Source: RH-AL1 sp965198485
GTDB taxonomy: Bacteria > Pseudomonadota > Alphaproteobacteria > Rhizobiales > Beijerinckiaceae
NCBI GenBank assembly: GCA_965198485.1
Contig: CBDAPQ010000005.1
Span: 1,054,001-1,118,000, forward strand
Length of the DNA: 64,000 bases
Reading direction: 5' to 3'
A model generated the notes under the pieces. It worked only from the letters and a program-made list of their open reading frames with translations. It did not search any database and was not told the DNA's origin. Both the position numbers and the translations under genes were made by a program. This document shows, in pieces, positions 1 through 8,621 of this stretch; position 1 is the stretch's first letter; every line of letters begins with the position of its first letter.

Positions 1-1
1 C

Positions 2-1231
2 GCCGCGCCGCTCGCCGCCAAAGGCATCACCTTCCACGCGATCGCCCTCAACTTCTCGGAGGTAAACCCGAGCCTCGGCCTGCAGCGCGGCCGCGGCGCC
101 AACTCGCTTTACGTCATCGAGGGCGTCGACGCCGATCTCGGCAAGCTTCTGGGCCTGTCAGGCCTGTCGCTGCACTACGAGAACGTATTCTTCCCGGCGA
201 CGGAGAACCTCAACATCGCCCCGCAGATCGGCGACAGCCAGGTCGGCTACCAGCCGCCCTTCACGCCGCGGATCGCGCGTCTCTCGCGCGCCACGGTCGA
301 ACAGAAGGCCTTTGGCGATCACCTCGACGTCGAGGTCGGCGCGACGCATCCCGCCTATTACTACGCCCTGTTCAACTGCGACTCGATCAACAGCTGCTTC
401 CAGGACATCCTGTACCTCAACGCTGGCTATACGTCCTACAAGTTCTCCGTGCCCGGCGCCAACGTTGCCTACCAGATCACGCCGACGGTCTACGCCCAGG
501 CCGGCGTCTTCGCTGAGCAGCAGAACGCCAACGTCCAGGTCGGCTACGACTTCTCGAGGGACAAGTACAACGGCGTTCTCGGCATGGGAGAGATCGGTTC
601 GAAAACGACCTTCGCGACAAACCCCTATCCCTACAGCATATCGCTGACGGGTTTCTTTACGACCCAGAACCATGTCGACTTCAACGCGGCTTCCGCCTAC
701 GGCGGCCCGACGCGCATCTCCGATGGCACCTCCGGCATCGTCGTGCAGGCCGATAAGGTGGTCTGGCGGCGCGACGGCGGCGCCGATCCCACGAACGTCT
801 CGCCCACCGCGCTGAAGTTCTACACCAGCATCGGCACCGCGATCGACTCGACGACGCCGATCCAGTCGGATATCTACGCCGGCGTGACGCTGCTGTCGCC
901 CTTCGCCGGACGTCCCGCCGACCGCTACGGCCTCAAGTTCAATTGGGAGCGGCTGAACCCGAGTTACACGCAATACCTCACCGCGGCCAACGCCGTGTCC
1001 GGCGGACCAGGCAACTCCTCGCCCTACCAGCGCGACAAGTTCATCTTCGAGGCCAACGCCCACCTGCAGCTGCCGCTTGGCATGGCGTTTGAGCCCGTCG
1101 TGCAATACGCGATCAACCCGAACTCCTTCTTCAATCCGCTGACTCCGACCAAGGCGCACACTGGCGTCTACCTCGGCGGCACCTACGTCATACCGATCGG
1201 CGTCATCCTCGGCTTCGCCGCGGCGAGTTGA
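2..1231 (+). CDS. OprB-like carbohydrate-selective porin, 3' part
   Basis: The reading frame is open from the window edge and ends in TGA, so the N-terminus and any signal peptide lie outside. The visible 409 residues have the alternating polar/aromatic pattern of an outer-membrane beta-barrel. The segment around 'GVYLGGTYVIPIGVILGF' close to the C-terminus, 'YGLKFNWERLNPSYTQYL' and 'FEPVVQYAINPN' resemble OprB-family porins, which let sugars and other small solutes cross the outer membrane. It lies about 100 bp upstream of the urease genes with a hairpin between, so it is probably a separate transcription unit. A second, complete OprB-type porin fused to an Omp25-like barrel occurs further on in this window (minus strand). 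The substrate cannot be inferred. Confidence 0.75.
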   Translation, partial: AAPLAAKGITFHAIALNFSEVNPSLGLQRGRGANSLYVIEGVDADLGKLLGLSGLSLHYENVFFPATENLNIAPQIGDSQVGYQPPFTPRIARLSRATVEQKAFGDHLDVEVGATHPAYYYALFNCDSINSCFQDILYLNAGYTSYKFSVPGANVAYQITPTVYAQAGVFAEQQNANVQVGYDFSRDKYNGVLGMGEIGSKTTFATNPYPYSISLTGFFTTQNHVDFNAASAYGGPTRISDGTSGIVVQADKVVWRRDGGADPTNVSPTALKFYTSIGTAIDSTTPIQSDIYAGVTLLSPFAGRPADRYGLKFNWERLNPSYTQYLTAANAVSGGPGNSSPYQRDKFIFEANAHLQLPLGMAFEPVVQYAINPNSFFNPLTPTKAHTGVYLGGTYVIPIGVILGFAAAS

Positions 1232-1235
1232 GAAC

Positions 1236-1280
1236 TTCGGGGACCAGAGGCTATGATCCGCTAAGCGTCGGGTCCCCGAA
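1236..1280 (+). terminator. Perfect 10-bp inverted repeat after porin
   Basis: TTCGGGGACC at 1236-1245 pairs exactly with GGTCCCCGAA at 1271-1280, leaving a 25-base loop. It begins 4 bases after the porin stop codon. There is no T-run after the stem (TATATGGG follows), so it could be a weak terminator, an mRNA-stabilising 3' hairpin or an operator for the urease genes. The pairing is seen directly; the role is inference. Confidence 0.45.
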
Positions 1281-1330
1281 TATATGGGTGGGTATTCAGT
1301 CGAAGGTCGCAGGACCGGGAGCAATCGACG

Positions 1331-1786
1331 GTGCGTCTGATCGAACACGTGATCGGTACCAGGCATGATGCGGTGTTGTCCGACGTGCTCCATCGTCTCG
1401 CGCACCGCGATCTGGTGGACGTGCTCGTGATCGAAAGCGCAGAGCTTCAGCGCCGCCGCTTTCGGGCAGTCACGTCGCGCGGTGAAAACATCGCCATCGC
1501 TCTGCCGCGCGACCAGACCCTGCACGACGGCGCCGTGCTGGTACTCGAGCCCGACCACGCCCTGCTCGTGCGCGTGTCTGCACCTCGTTGGATGCGGATC
1601 GTCCCGCGCGATGCCGCCGCGGCCTTGGAGATCGGTTATCACGCCGGTAATCTGCACTGGCGCGTCAAGTTCGATGGATCGAGCCTGATGGTCGCCGTGG
1701 AAGGAGCAGAGGACGGCTATCGCGCCCGGATACGGCGGATGATCGATGCCGCCGCGGTCACGATCGAGATCGCCGAACCGTGCTGA
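1331..1786 (+). CDS. ureE: Urease accessory protein UreE (nickel chaperone)
   Basis: A 151-residue protein starting at GTG. UreE delivers Ni2+ to the UreG/UreF/UreD assembly complex in the cytoplasm. The N-terminal half has the UreE beta-barrel pattern ('RDQTLHDGAVLVLEPDHALLV'-like region, residues about 60-80). The C-terminal half carries 'YHAGNLHW' (about residues 102-109), matching the conserved GN-x-H nickel-site motif of the family. It lacks the His-rich C-terminal tail of the Klebsiella protein. Its stop overlaps the ureF start by 7 bases, showing translational coupling. It is the first gene of the urease cluster here, an order different from the common ureDABCEFG arrangement. Confidence 0.88.
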   Translation: MRLIEHVIGTRHDAVLSDVLHRLAHRDLVDVLVIESAELQRRRFRAVTSRGENIAIALPRDQTLHDGAVLVLEPDHALLVRVSAPRWMRIVPRDAAAALEIGYHAGNLHWRVKFDGSSLMVAVEGAEDGYRARIRRMIDAAAVTIEIAEPC

Positions 1787-2454
1787 CCATGCTCCTCGCC
1801 ATGCAGCAGGCCGACGCCGCCTTTCCGAGCGGCGCCTTCGCCTTCTCGAACGGCATCGAGGGCTTGGCCGCTCTTCCCTTCCCCTTCGATCGCGACGCGC
1901 TGCGGCGGCACGCCGAGGCGGCGATCCGCCATCGCTGGGCCGGCACGGATCGCATCGCCATGATCATGGCGCATCGTGTCGCCGACGACCTCGACCGGCT
2001 CGGGATTGTGGACGATGCGATCGAGGCCGCGACGCTGGCCGAGCCGATGCGGACGGGCTCGCGCCGCGCCGGCCGCGCCCTGCTGACGACGCACGCTCGG
2101 CTCGGGACCTCGCAGGCGGACGCTCTCAAGACGGCGATCGTTGAGGGCCGCCTGATCGGTCACTTGGCAACGATCCAGGGATGCCTCTGGCGGGCGATCG
2201 GGCTGTCCGAGCGTGAGGCTATGGCGATCTCCGGCTACCAGACGGTGTCCGGCCTCGCCACCGCCGCCGTGCGCCTCGGCCGAGTCGGGGCGATCGAGGC
2301 CCAAGGAGTCGTGCGCGATATGCTCCCCGTGATCGCTTCCTTCGATACGCCATTTCCGGAAGGAGCCGACATGCTCTTCGACAGCCTGATCCCGTTTATC
2401 GAAATCGCCGCCATGCGCTCGGCCCAGGCTGAGCTTCGCCTCTTCGCCAATTGA
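1780..2454 (+). CDS. ureF: Urease accessory protein UreF
   Basis: A 224-residue all-alpha protein starting at GTG inside the end of ureE. UreF acts with UreD as the GTPase-regulating scaffold that lets UreG load nickel into the urease apoenzyme. Family features seen are the N-terminal 'QQADAAFPSGAFAFSNGIEG' segment (classical UreF has D-x-x-FP-x-G-x-x-x-S near the start) and the mid-region helix rich in alanine and glycine. Length is typical. The gap to ureAB is 10 bases. No unusual feature was noted. Confidence 0.88.
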   Translation: MLTMLLAMQQADAAFPSGAFAFSNGIEGLAALPFPFDRDALRRHAEAAIRHRWAGTDRIAMIMAHRVADDLDRLGIVDDAIEAATLAEPMRTGSRRAGRALLTTHARLGTSQADALKTAIVEGRLIGHLATIQGCLWRAIGLSEREAMAISGYQTVSGLATAAVRLGRVGAIEAQGVVRDMLPVIASFDTPFPEGADMLFDSLIPFIEIAAMRSAQAELRLFAN

Positions 2455-2464
2455 GGATCCTGCT

Positions 2465-3157
2465 TTGCTGCTCACGCCCACCGAGATGGAGCGCCTGACG
2501 ATCTTCACGGCGGCCGAACTCGCCCGGAAACGTCGCGCCAAAGGGCTTAGATTGAATTTCCCGGAGGCCGTCGCCCTCATCTCCGACGAGATCCTCGAAG
2601 GTGCTCGCGAGGGGCGCAGCGTGGCGTATCTCATCGGCTACGGGTCCACCATCCTCTCCACCGAGGATGTCATGCCGGGGATCGCCGCCATGATGCCGAT
2701 CCTGCAAGTCGAGGGATTGTTCCCCGACGGCACCAAGCTCGTCACCGTACACGAGCCGGTCCGGCCGAGAGAGGGCAGCCCCGTCGATTCGCTCGAGCCG
2801 GGTGCGATCCTCGCCGGCGACGGCGAAATCGAGCTGTCCGCCGGCCGCCCGCGCGTGACGCTCGACGTCACCAACACCGGCGACCGGCCGATCCAAGTCG
2901 GCTCGCACTACCATTTCTTCGAGACCAATCGCGCCCTCGCGTTCGACCGCAAGGCGACGATGGGCTTGCGTCTCGACATCGCAGCCGGCACCGCCGTGCG
3001 CTTCGAACCGGGGCAGCGCAAGAGCGTGACGCTGACGACCTTCGGCGGCCAGCGCGACCTGTCGGGATTGAACGATCTGAGCCGCGGCGCCAAGGACGAG
3101 CAGCATTGGGAGGACGCTCTCGGCCGTGCTCGGGCCGGTGGCTTCAAGGGCGCGTGA
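2465..3157 (+). CDS. ureAB: Urease gamma/beta fusion subunit
   Basis: A 230-residue protein starting at TTG, with GAGGA in the ureF stop region as ribosome-binding site. Residues 1-100 are a urease gamma subunit ('MLLTPTEMERLTIFTAAELA', 'LNFPEAVALISDEILEGARE', 'FPDGTKLVTVHEPV'). Residues about 107-230 are a beta subunit ('PGAILAGDGEIEL', 'IQVGSHYHFFETNRAL', 'GTAVRFEPGQRKSVTL'). Gamma and beta are separate polypeptides in most bacteria. The fusion occurs in Helicobacter and in scattered other groups. It packs around UreC to form the (alpha-beta-gamma) trimer. The ureC start follows after 13 bases. Confidence 0.92.
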   Translation: MLLTPTEMERLTIFTAAELARKRRAKGLRLNFPEAVALISDEILEGAREGRSVAYLIGYGSTILSTEDVMPGIAAMMPILQVEGLFPDGTKLVTVHEPVRPREGSPVDSLEPGAILAGDGEIELSAGRPRVTLDVTNTGDRPIQVGSHYHFFETNRALAFDRKATMGLRLDIAAGTAVRFEPGQRKSVTLTTFGGQRDLSGLNDLSRGAKDEQHWEDALGRARAGGFKGA

Positions 3158-3170
3158 GGAGGCGGCCACG

Positions 3171-4883
3171 ATGGTGAGCATTACCCGCGCGAACTATGCC
3201 GCCCTGTACGGCCCGACGGTCGGCGACGGCGTGCGCCTTGGCGACACGTCGCTGGTGGCCGTGGTCGAGAAGGACCACGCCGTCTACGGCGACGAGTGCC
3301 TGCACGGTGGCGGCAAGACGCTGCGCGACGGACTCGGGCTGGCCGCTGGGGTCACCAACGCCGACGGCGCGCTCGACTTTCTGCTGTGCAACGCCACGAT
3401 CATCGACCCTGTGCTCGGCATCATCAAAGGCGATCTCGGCATTCGGGACGGTCGCATCGTCGGCGTCGGCAAGGCCGGCAATCCCGCGATCATGGATGGC
3501 GTCGATCCCCGCCTCATCGTCGGCGCCGGCACAACCGTTCGCGACTGTGAGGGCCTCATCGTCACGCCGGGGGCGATCGACGTGCACGTGCACTTCGACT
3601 CCGCCGGGCTCGTCGACCACGCCATCGCGTCCGGCATCACCACCATGCTCGGCGGCTCGCTCGGGCCTATCACAGTTGGCATCGACTCGGGCGGCCCGTT
3701 CAACACGGGCAAGATGCTGCAGGCCTCCGAGGCCTGGCCCATGAACTTCGGGTTTCTGGGCCGTGGCAATTCGCACAAGCCGGCACCGCTCATCGAACAG
3801 CTGAAGACCGGCTGCCTCGGTCTCAAGATCCACGAGGACTGGGGCGCGATGCCCGCCACCATCGATGCCTGCCTCGGCATCGCTGACGATTACGACTTCC
3901 AGGTCCAGCTGCACACCGACACGCTAAACGAATCCGGCTTCGTCGAGGACACGCTGCGCGCCATCGGCGGCCGCGTCATCCACATGTACCATACCGAGGG
4001 GGCAGGCGGCGGCCATGCGCCTGACATCATCCAGGTCGCAGGCCATCCGAATTGCCTGCCCTCGTCGACGAACCCGACCAATCCCTACACGGTGAACACC
4101 TTCGACGAGCACCTCGACATGACGATGGTGTGCCATCACCTCAACCCTGCGAACCCCGAAGATGTCGCCTTCGCGGAAAGTCGCATCCGCGCGCAGACGA
4201 TCGCAGCGGAGGACGTGCTGCACGATATCGGCGCTATTTCGATGCTGGGATCGGACAGCCAGGGCATGGGTCGCATTCACGAGGTGATCTGCCGGACCTG
4301 GCAGCTCGCCTCCAAGATGAAGGACCAGCGCGGGCAGCTCCCCGATGACAGGCCCGGCTTCGGCGACAATGCCCGCATCAAGCGCTATATCGCCAAATAC
4401 ACGATCAACGCGGCGCGCACGTTCGGCATCGCCGATCACGTCGGTTCGTTGGAGGACGGCAAGATGGCGGACGTTGTCGTCTGGCGTCCTGCCTTCTTCG
4501 GCATCAAGCCTGAACTCGTCATCAAGGGCGGCTTCATCGCCTGGGGTGCGATGGGCGACAGCGCCGCCTCCCTGATGACCTGCGAGCCGATGCGCCTGCG
4601 CGCGCAGTGGGGCGCATACGGGTTGGCCAAGCAGGGGCTCTCGGCGAACTTCGTGCATCCGCTGGCGATCGAGGGCGGCCTCGGTGGCGCGCTTGGCCTG
4701 CGCAAGACGCTGCTGCCGGCACGCGGAACCCGCATATTGTCCAAAGCCGACATGCTATGGAACGACGCCTGTCCCGCCATCAGGGTCGACGCGCAGACCT
4801 TCGACGTGTTCGTCGATGGCGAGCTCGCCACCTGCGAGCCGGCGGCGGTGTTGCCTCTCGCGCAACGTTACGTCCTGCGATGA
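3171..4883 (+). CDS. ureC: Urease catalytic alpha subunit UreC
   Basis: 570 residues; ATG at 3171 with a GAGGAGG ribosome-binding site just after the ureAB stop, giving the normal N-terminus 'MVSITRANYAALYGPTVGD'. It hydrolyses urea to ammonia and carbamate using two nickel ions. Metal and catalytic residues are present: HVH (nickel ligands), the carbamylated lysine in 'GLKIHEDWGA', His in 'LHTDTLNESG', His in 'YHTEGAGGGH', Cys-His in the flap 'MVCHHLNP' and Asp in 'GSDSQGMGR'. The segment directly after the HVH motif, usually WICPQQ-like, reads FDSAGLVDHA, so this belongs to a divergent branch (see findings). C-terminus 'LPLAQRYVLR' is canonical. The stop overlaps the ureG start as ATGA. Confidence 0.94.
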   Translation: MVSITRANYAALYGPTVGDGVRLGDTSLVAVVEKDHAVYGDECLHGGGKTLRDGLGLAAGVTNADGALDFLLCNATIIDPVLGIIKGDLGIRDGRIVGVGKAGNPAIMDGVDPRLIVGAGTTVRDCEGLIVTPGAIDVHVHFDSAGLVDHAIASGITTMLGGSLGPITVGIDSGGPFNTGKMLQASEAWPMNFGFLGRGNSHKPAPLIEQLKTGCLGLKIHEDWGAMPATIDACLGIADDYDFQVQLHTDTLNESGFVEDTLRAIGGRVIHMYHTEGAGGGHAPDIIQVAGHPNCLPSSTNPTNPYTVNTFDEHLDMTMVCHHLNPANPEDVAFAESRIRAQTIAAEDVLHDIGAISMLGSDSQGMGRIHEVICRTWQLASKMKDQRGQLPDDRPGFGDNARIKRYIAKYTINAARTFGIADHVGSLEDGKMADVVVWRPAFFGIKPELVIKGGFIAWGAMGDSAASLMTCEPMRLRAQWGAYGLAKQGLSANFVHPLAIEGGLGGALGLRKTLLPARGTRILSKADMLWNDACPAIRVDAQTFDVFVDGELATCEPAAVLPLAQRYVLR

Positions 4884-5524
4884 CGCGCGCGCCCGACGAC
4901 GCGCGGGTCAAGCCGGCTTCGGCTGCACGCATCGGCATCGGCGGCCCCGTCGGATCGGGCAAGACCGCGCTGATCGAGGCGCTGATCCCGGTTTTGGCCG
5001 CGCGTGGCGTTAGTCTCGCCGTGATCACCAATGACTTGGTGACGAAGGAGGATGCGGAGCGGCTGCGGCGCTCGGGCCTCATCGATCCGGCGCGTGTCGC
5101 GGCGGTGGAGGCGGGCGCCTGCCCGCACACCGTCATACGCGAGGATCCCACGCTCAATATCGTCGCCGGCGACGAGTTGGAGGCCAGGTTCGAGGGCCTC
5201 GAGCTGCTGATCTACGAATCCGGTGGCGACAATCTCGCCTCGACCTTTTCGCTCGATCTCGTCGACTGGTGGATCTTCGTCATCGACGTCGCCGGAGGCG
5301 GCGACATCCCGCGCAAGAAGGGACCCGGCGTCATCCGCTGCGACCTCCTGGTGGTCAACAAGATCGACCTGGCGCCCCATGTCGGGGTCGACCTCGACGT
5401 TATGATCGCGGAGGCACGCGAGGTGAGAGGCGGACGCAACACGATCGCGACCGACGCGCGGCGCGGCCTCGGGGTTGCGGCTGTCGCCGACGCGATCAGC
5501 CGCGCCGTTCTCTTCGAGGTGTAG
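4880..5524 (+). CDS. ureG: Urease accessory GTPase UreG
   Basis: 214 residues, starting at the ATG that overlaps the ureC stop. UreG is a SIMIBI-class GTPase whose GTP hydrolysis drives nickel insertion into urease. Seen: P-loop 'GGPVGSGKT' near residue 20, 'VITNDLVTKEDAERLR', the nickel-binding Cys-Pro-His in 'GACPHT', 'YESGGDNLASTFS' (switch region) and 'VVNKIDLAPHVG' (base-recognition NKxD). Length and motifs are canonical. It has no His-rich N-terminal extension. One base separates its stop from the ureD GTG. Confidence 0.95.
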   Translation: MTRAPDDARVKPASAARIGIGGPVGSGKTALIEALIPVLAARGVSLAVITNDLVTKEDAERLRRSGLIDPARVAAVEAGACPHTVIREDPTLNIVAGDELEARFEGLELLIYESGGDNLASTFSLDLVDWWIFVIDVAGGGDIPRKKGPGVIRCDLLVVNKIDLAPHVGVDLDVMIAEAREVRGGRNTIATDARRGLGVAAVADAISRAVLFEV

Positions 5525-5525
5525 C

Positions 5526-6380
5526 GTGTCTGGGCGCGACCTCGCGCTTTCCGGACTCGTGACCGGACGCGTCGCCTGTGCGGACCTCGTGTTCGCCGCC
5601 GGTGGCGGTCGGACCGTGCTCACCAGGCAAAGCGTCCCTTATCCCTTCCATGTCACGCGTGCTTTCCAGCTCGATGCCGTCCGGCCGGATATCGCGACCC
5701 TCTACCTCCAATCTTCGTCGGGAGGCCTCTATCGTGGCGATGACCTGAGGCTGCGCGTCGGCGTGCGCTCCGGTGCCTTCGCCCATGTCACCACCCAGTC
5801 GGCGACGACGGTGCACGATACCGGCGCGGCACCCGCCCGGCAGCGCACGACGCTCCACGTGTCGTCCGAGGGCTTCCTCGCCTATACGCCGGATCCGTTC
5901 GTGCTTTTTCCTGGCGCCAGCCTTCTGACCGAAACCAGCGTGACCCTGGCGGCTGGAGCTAGTGCGATCGTCGTCGACAGCTTCGCCTGGTATGATCCCT
6001 TCGAGCGCGGGCGCCCCTTCGAGGTGCTTGTTCAAGAGTTCGACGTCAGGAACGAGCGAGGCGACGTGCTGGTGCACGAGCGCGGCACGCTTCGCGGCGA
6101 AGCCTTTCTCGACGCGCGATCCCCGCTCGGACCCTTCCGTGCCGCCGGCACCATGCATCTGCTGAGCGCGTCCAAACGGCTTCCCGAGATTGGAGACTTT
6201 CAGCAGGCGTGCGACGCTGTCGGATGCCTTTCGGGCGCGACCAGCCTCCCTAACGGGGCGGGACGGATGATCCGCTGTCTCGCGCGGGACGGCGGCGACT
6301 TGCGTCGCGCGCTCGACACGCTTTTCACAGTCGCGTTTTCCGCCCTCGTCGGGATCAAGCCCGCGCCGCGGCGAAAATAG
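5526..6380 (+). CDS. ureD: Urease accessory protein UreD (UreH)
   Basis: 284 residues from GTG at 5526, immediately after ureG. UreD forms the channel-containing scaffold that links UreF/UreG to the urease apoprotein. Recognisable family segments are 'TRQSVPYPFHVTRAF', 'LQSSSGGLYRGDDLRLRV', 'HVTTQSATTVHDT' and 'DPFVLFPGASLLTETSV'. It is the last gene of the cluster; the window contains no urea transporter. About 220 bp without a gene follow. An upstream in-frame extension into ureG exists but would overlap by 50 bases and lacks similarity, so the GTG was chosen. Confidence 0.88.
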   Translation: MSGRDLALSGLVTGRVACADLVFAAGGGRTVLTRQSVPYPFHVTRAFQLDAVRPDIATLYLQSSSGGLYRGDDLRLRVGVRSGAFAHVTTQSATTVHDTGAAPARQRTTLHVSSEGFLAYTPDPFVLFPGASLLTETSVTLAAGASAIVVDSFAWYDPFERGRPFEVLVQEFDVRNERGDVLVHERGTLRGEAFLDARSPLGPFRAAGTMHLLSASKRLPEIGDFQQACDAVGCLSGATSLPNGAGRMIRCLARDGGDLRRALDTLFTVAFSALVGIKPAPRRK

Positions 6381-6602
6381 CTCTCCCGATCGCAGCCAAC
6401 GTCTGGTGTATACCTAAATACTTGATCCCGAGGTCATGCGATCGGGTCGCCGCCAAACTCGCCCCTCGTTGCCTTACACCGGCCGCGAACCTCGCCTTTC
6501 GGGCGAGGCCGAAGCCGACTTGTACTCGAGCAGATCAGCAGGCGGTCCTCAACAGGAACGCGCTCGAGCACGCCCAAAGTCGAGACATGTCGACGATCGC
6601 GC

Positions 6603-6860
6603 TCAGATCGCTCGACGGCCGACGACGGCGTGGTAGATGACCAGCACCAGGACGGCGCCAACCACAGCGACGAGCAGGCTGTAGAGGTTGAGCCCGGTGA
6701 CGGGCGCAGCGCCGAGCAACGTAAACACGTAGCCGCCGACAAACGCGCCGACGACGCCGAGAACGATATCGATGATGATCCCCTGGCCGGTGCTGTTGAC
6801 GATTTTGCTGCCGATGAAGCCGGCGATCAGGCCCAGTACGAGCCAAGCGATGATGGACAT
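6603..6860 (-). CDS. GlsB/YeaQ/YmgE family stress membrane protein
   Basis: 85 residues with three hydrophobic segments and the family signature 'GLIAGFIGSKIVNSTGQG' followed by 'DIVLGVVGAFVGGYVF'. These are small inner-membrane proteins, formerly called transglycosylase-associated, induced in stress and stationary phase; their biochemical role is unknown. Of two candidate ATGs four codons apart, the second (at 6860) has GAGGA at good spacing and was chosen. The neighbour on the same strand is another stress-type protein with YsnF/AvaK domains, consistent with a general-stress locus. Confidence 0.85.
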   Translation of the reverse strand: MSIIAWLVLGLIAGFIGSKIVNSTGQGIIIDIVLGVVGAFVGGYVFTLLGAAPVTGLNLYSLLVAVVGAVLVLVIYHAVVGRRAI

Positions 6861-6985
6861 GACATTCCTCATAGAGGTTGGTGAAGAGCGACGCGGGCGC
6901 GCGTGGCGCCCACGACCTAGTGCTAGACGGCGTAAAACCCAGCCGCGTGTCGACTCGGTGCCAGCAGGTACCCTTCTGAGTGTCC

Positions 6986-8434
6986 TTAGATCTTGCGATC
7001 GACCGGCGTGGTGCGGCCCGCCTCGAGGCGCTCGCTTTCGAGGCGCTCCGTCACCGGCACCTGCTCGACCTCGACGTCGTCCTTCCGCAGAGTGTCGCGC
7101 ACCGTCTCGACGCGGTCGCTGGCTTCCTTGTGGAGGCCGATCTCCTCGACAACCCGAGCCGTCTTCGACACGACGGCCTCCTCGTTCATCTCGGTCATCG
7201 AGATCGTCTTGTCGTTGAAGTCGGCGTTGGCGAGCACCCGTCCCTCGGTGACGGGACGACGGTCGAGCACGACGCGCTCGTTGTGGAGGGAGATGTTTTC
7301 CTCGACCGGCTTCTCAACCGTGTAGCGCCGGATGCGGGTGGTGCCTCCGCGCACCGCGCGCTTGCCGACGTTGAGGAACTCCTCCGCGAGCTGAAGCGTG
7401 TTGCCCTCGGCGCCTTCTACAAGACCTTCGGCCTTCGCGCCGACGCTCGTCGTGGCGTGACCCACCGTGGCGTCCATCGCCGGCTGGGGCGCGAGCCCGC
7501 TGGCGCCGATAGCACCCGCCTCGGTCGCGCCGCGCGCCGGCTCGACCTTGCCGTCGTGCAAGCCGGACGCCGTGTCGGTCATGCCGGCGTGCCCGACGTA
7601 GCCGGTCGACGTTGCCGCCGAGGCATTGGCGAGACCGTATTGCGACGAGCGCTCGTCGATGTCGATGGGGTCGTGCTTGTCGAGGATGCCGGCGGCCTCG
7701 TCATATCGGTCGGACGCGACCTTGACCGTCACGACGGTGGCGCCGCTGTTGATGCTGTGGCCGTAGACCCCAGTGTCGTGGTCCGGCTCGCCGCCGAACA
7801 GGGTGGCCCAGAAACCCTTCTCGTGCACCGGCTCGGTCGAGCGCGACGTGCCCGTCATCGAGCCTTCCTTGGCGTGCTGGCTGATGTCGCTCGCCGGTAT
7901 GTTGACGGCTTCAAGGTCGCGGACGGCGGCCTGAGCGTGAGCGGCGGTGTCGTAGATGGCGACGATGGTCTCGTGTTCCATGACGTGCGTTCCTCGTGTT
8001 GATTGTTGGTGCTCGAACGATCTCTGATCCGTGGACGACTCGCCTGGAGCCGACCGGGTCACGACCGCTTCCTGCCGGCGAAGCACGATGGCCTCGACAT
8101 GACGCGCCTCGACGCGCCTGCGTGTAATCCTGACCTCTTCCTTGAGGATCAGCCGCCTCTCGACGACGATGACCTCTTCGACGACGGGAACAATTGTCAC
8201 CCCGTCCTCTTCGCGCACCTCGGGCATTCTCTCAACGATCCGGCCGATCGTAACCCGCTCGACGTCGACCTGCTCATGAGCGAGTCCTTCGTCGACTTGG
8301 TGCTCGACATTCCGTGTCACGGTGCTCACACGCACCGTGGCACCCTTCACCTGTTTCCTGGTGACAACGAGTTCTTCAGCCTTAACCTCGAGGCGAGTTT
8401 CGTCTGTGAACTCTGAGACGGGAGCGGACGACAT
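6986..8434 (-). CDS. Dual YsnF/AvaK (DUF2382) stress protein
   Basis: 482 residues from an ATG preceded by GGGAAAGA. Order: a first DUF2382-like region (residues about 10-130, with 'EELVVTRKQV', 'VVEEVIVVERRLILKEEVRI'), a linker, a 'general stress protein 17M'-like domain starting at 'MEHETIVAIYDTAAHAQAAV' (about residue 152), a low-complexity linker and a second DUF2382 region ('EEFLNVGKRAVRGGTTRIRRY', 'VEKPVEENISLHNERVVLDRR'). DUF2382 proteins are stress-linked and of unknown mechanism. The internal ATG at 7981 has its own GAGGAA site, so a shorter second product from the same frame is possible. In related genomes the two halves are usually separate genes (from memory). No stop separates them here. 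Confidence 0.78.
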   Translation of the reverse strand: MSSAPVSEFTDETRLEVKAEELVVTRKQVKGATVRVSTVTRNVEHQVDEGLAHEQVDVERVTIGRIVERMPEVREEDGVTIVPVVEEVIVVERRLILKEEVRITRRRVEARHVEAIVLRRQEAVVTRSAPGESSTDQRSFEHQQSTRGTHVMEHETIVAIYDTAAHAQAAVRDLEAVNIPASDISQHAKEGSMTGTSRSTEPVHEKGFWATLFGGEPDHDTGVYGHSINSGATVVTVKVASDRYDEAAGILDKHDPIDIDERSSQYGLANASAATSTGYVGHAGMTDTASGLHDGKVEPARGATEAGAIGASGLAPQPAMDATVGHATTSVGAKAEGLVEGAEGNTLQLAEEFLNVGKRAVRGGTTRIRRYTVEKPVEENISLHNERVVLDRRPVTEGRVLANADFNDKTISMTEMNEEAVVSKTARVVEEIGLHKEASDRVETVRDTLRKDDVEVEQVPVTERLESERLEAGRTTPVDRKI

Positions 8435-8621
8435 GTTCTTTCCCGTGACGTCTATACGACAGCAAAACACCGCCGCGCCTTTGACATCAAAGGCCTAGGC
8501 GGCACGCCATCCTGAAGTCGAGGGGCGAAAACGAAAAGCGGGTTTGCGATATTGCAAAGAGCGACAAGGGGAACCGGGCTGCGAAATCACCGATTACATG
8601 ATCTTGTGATCGCGTCGGCGA

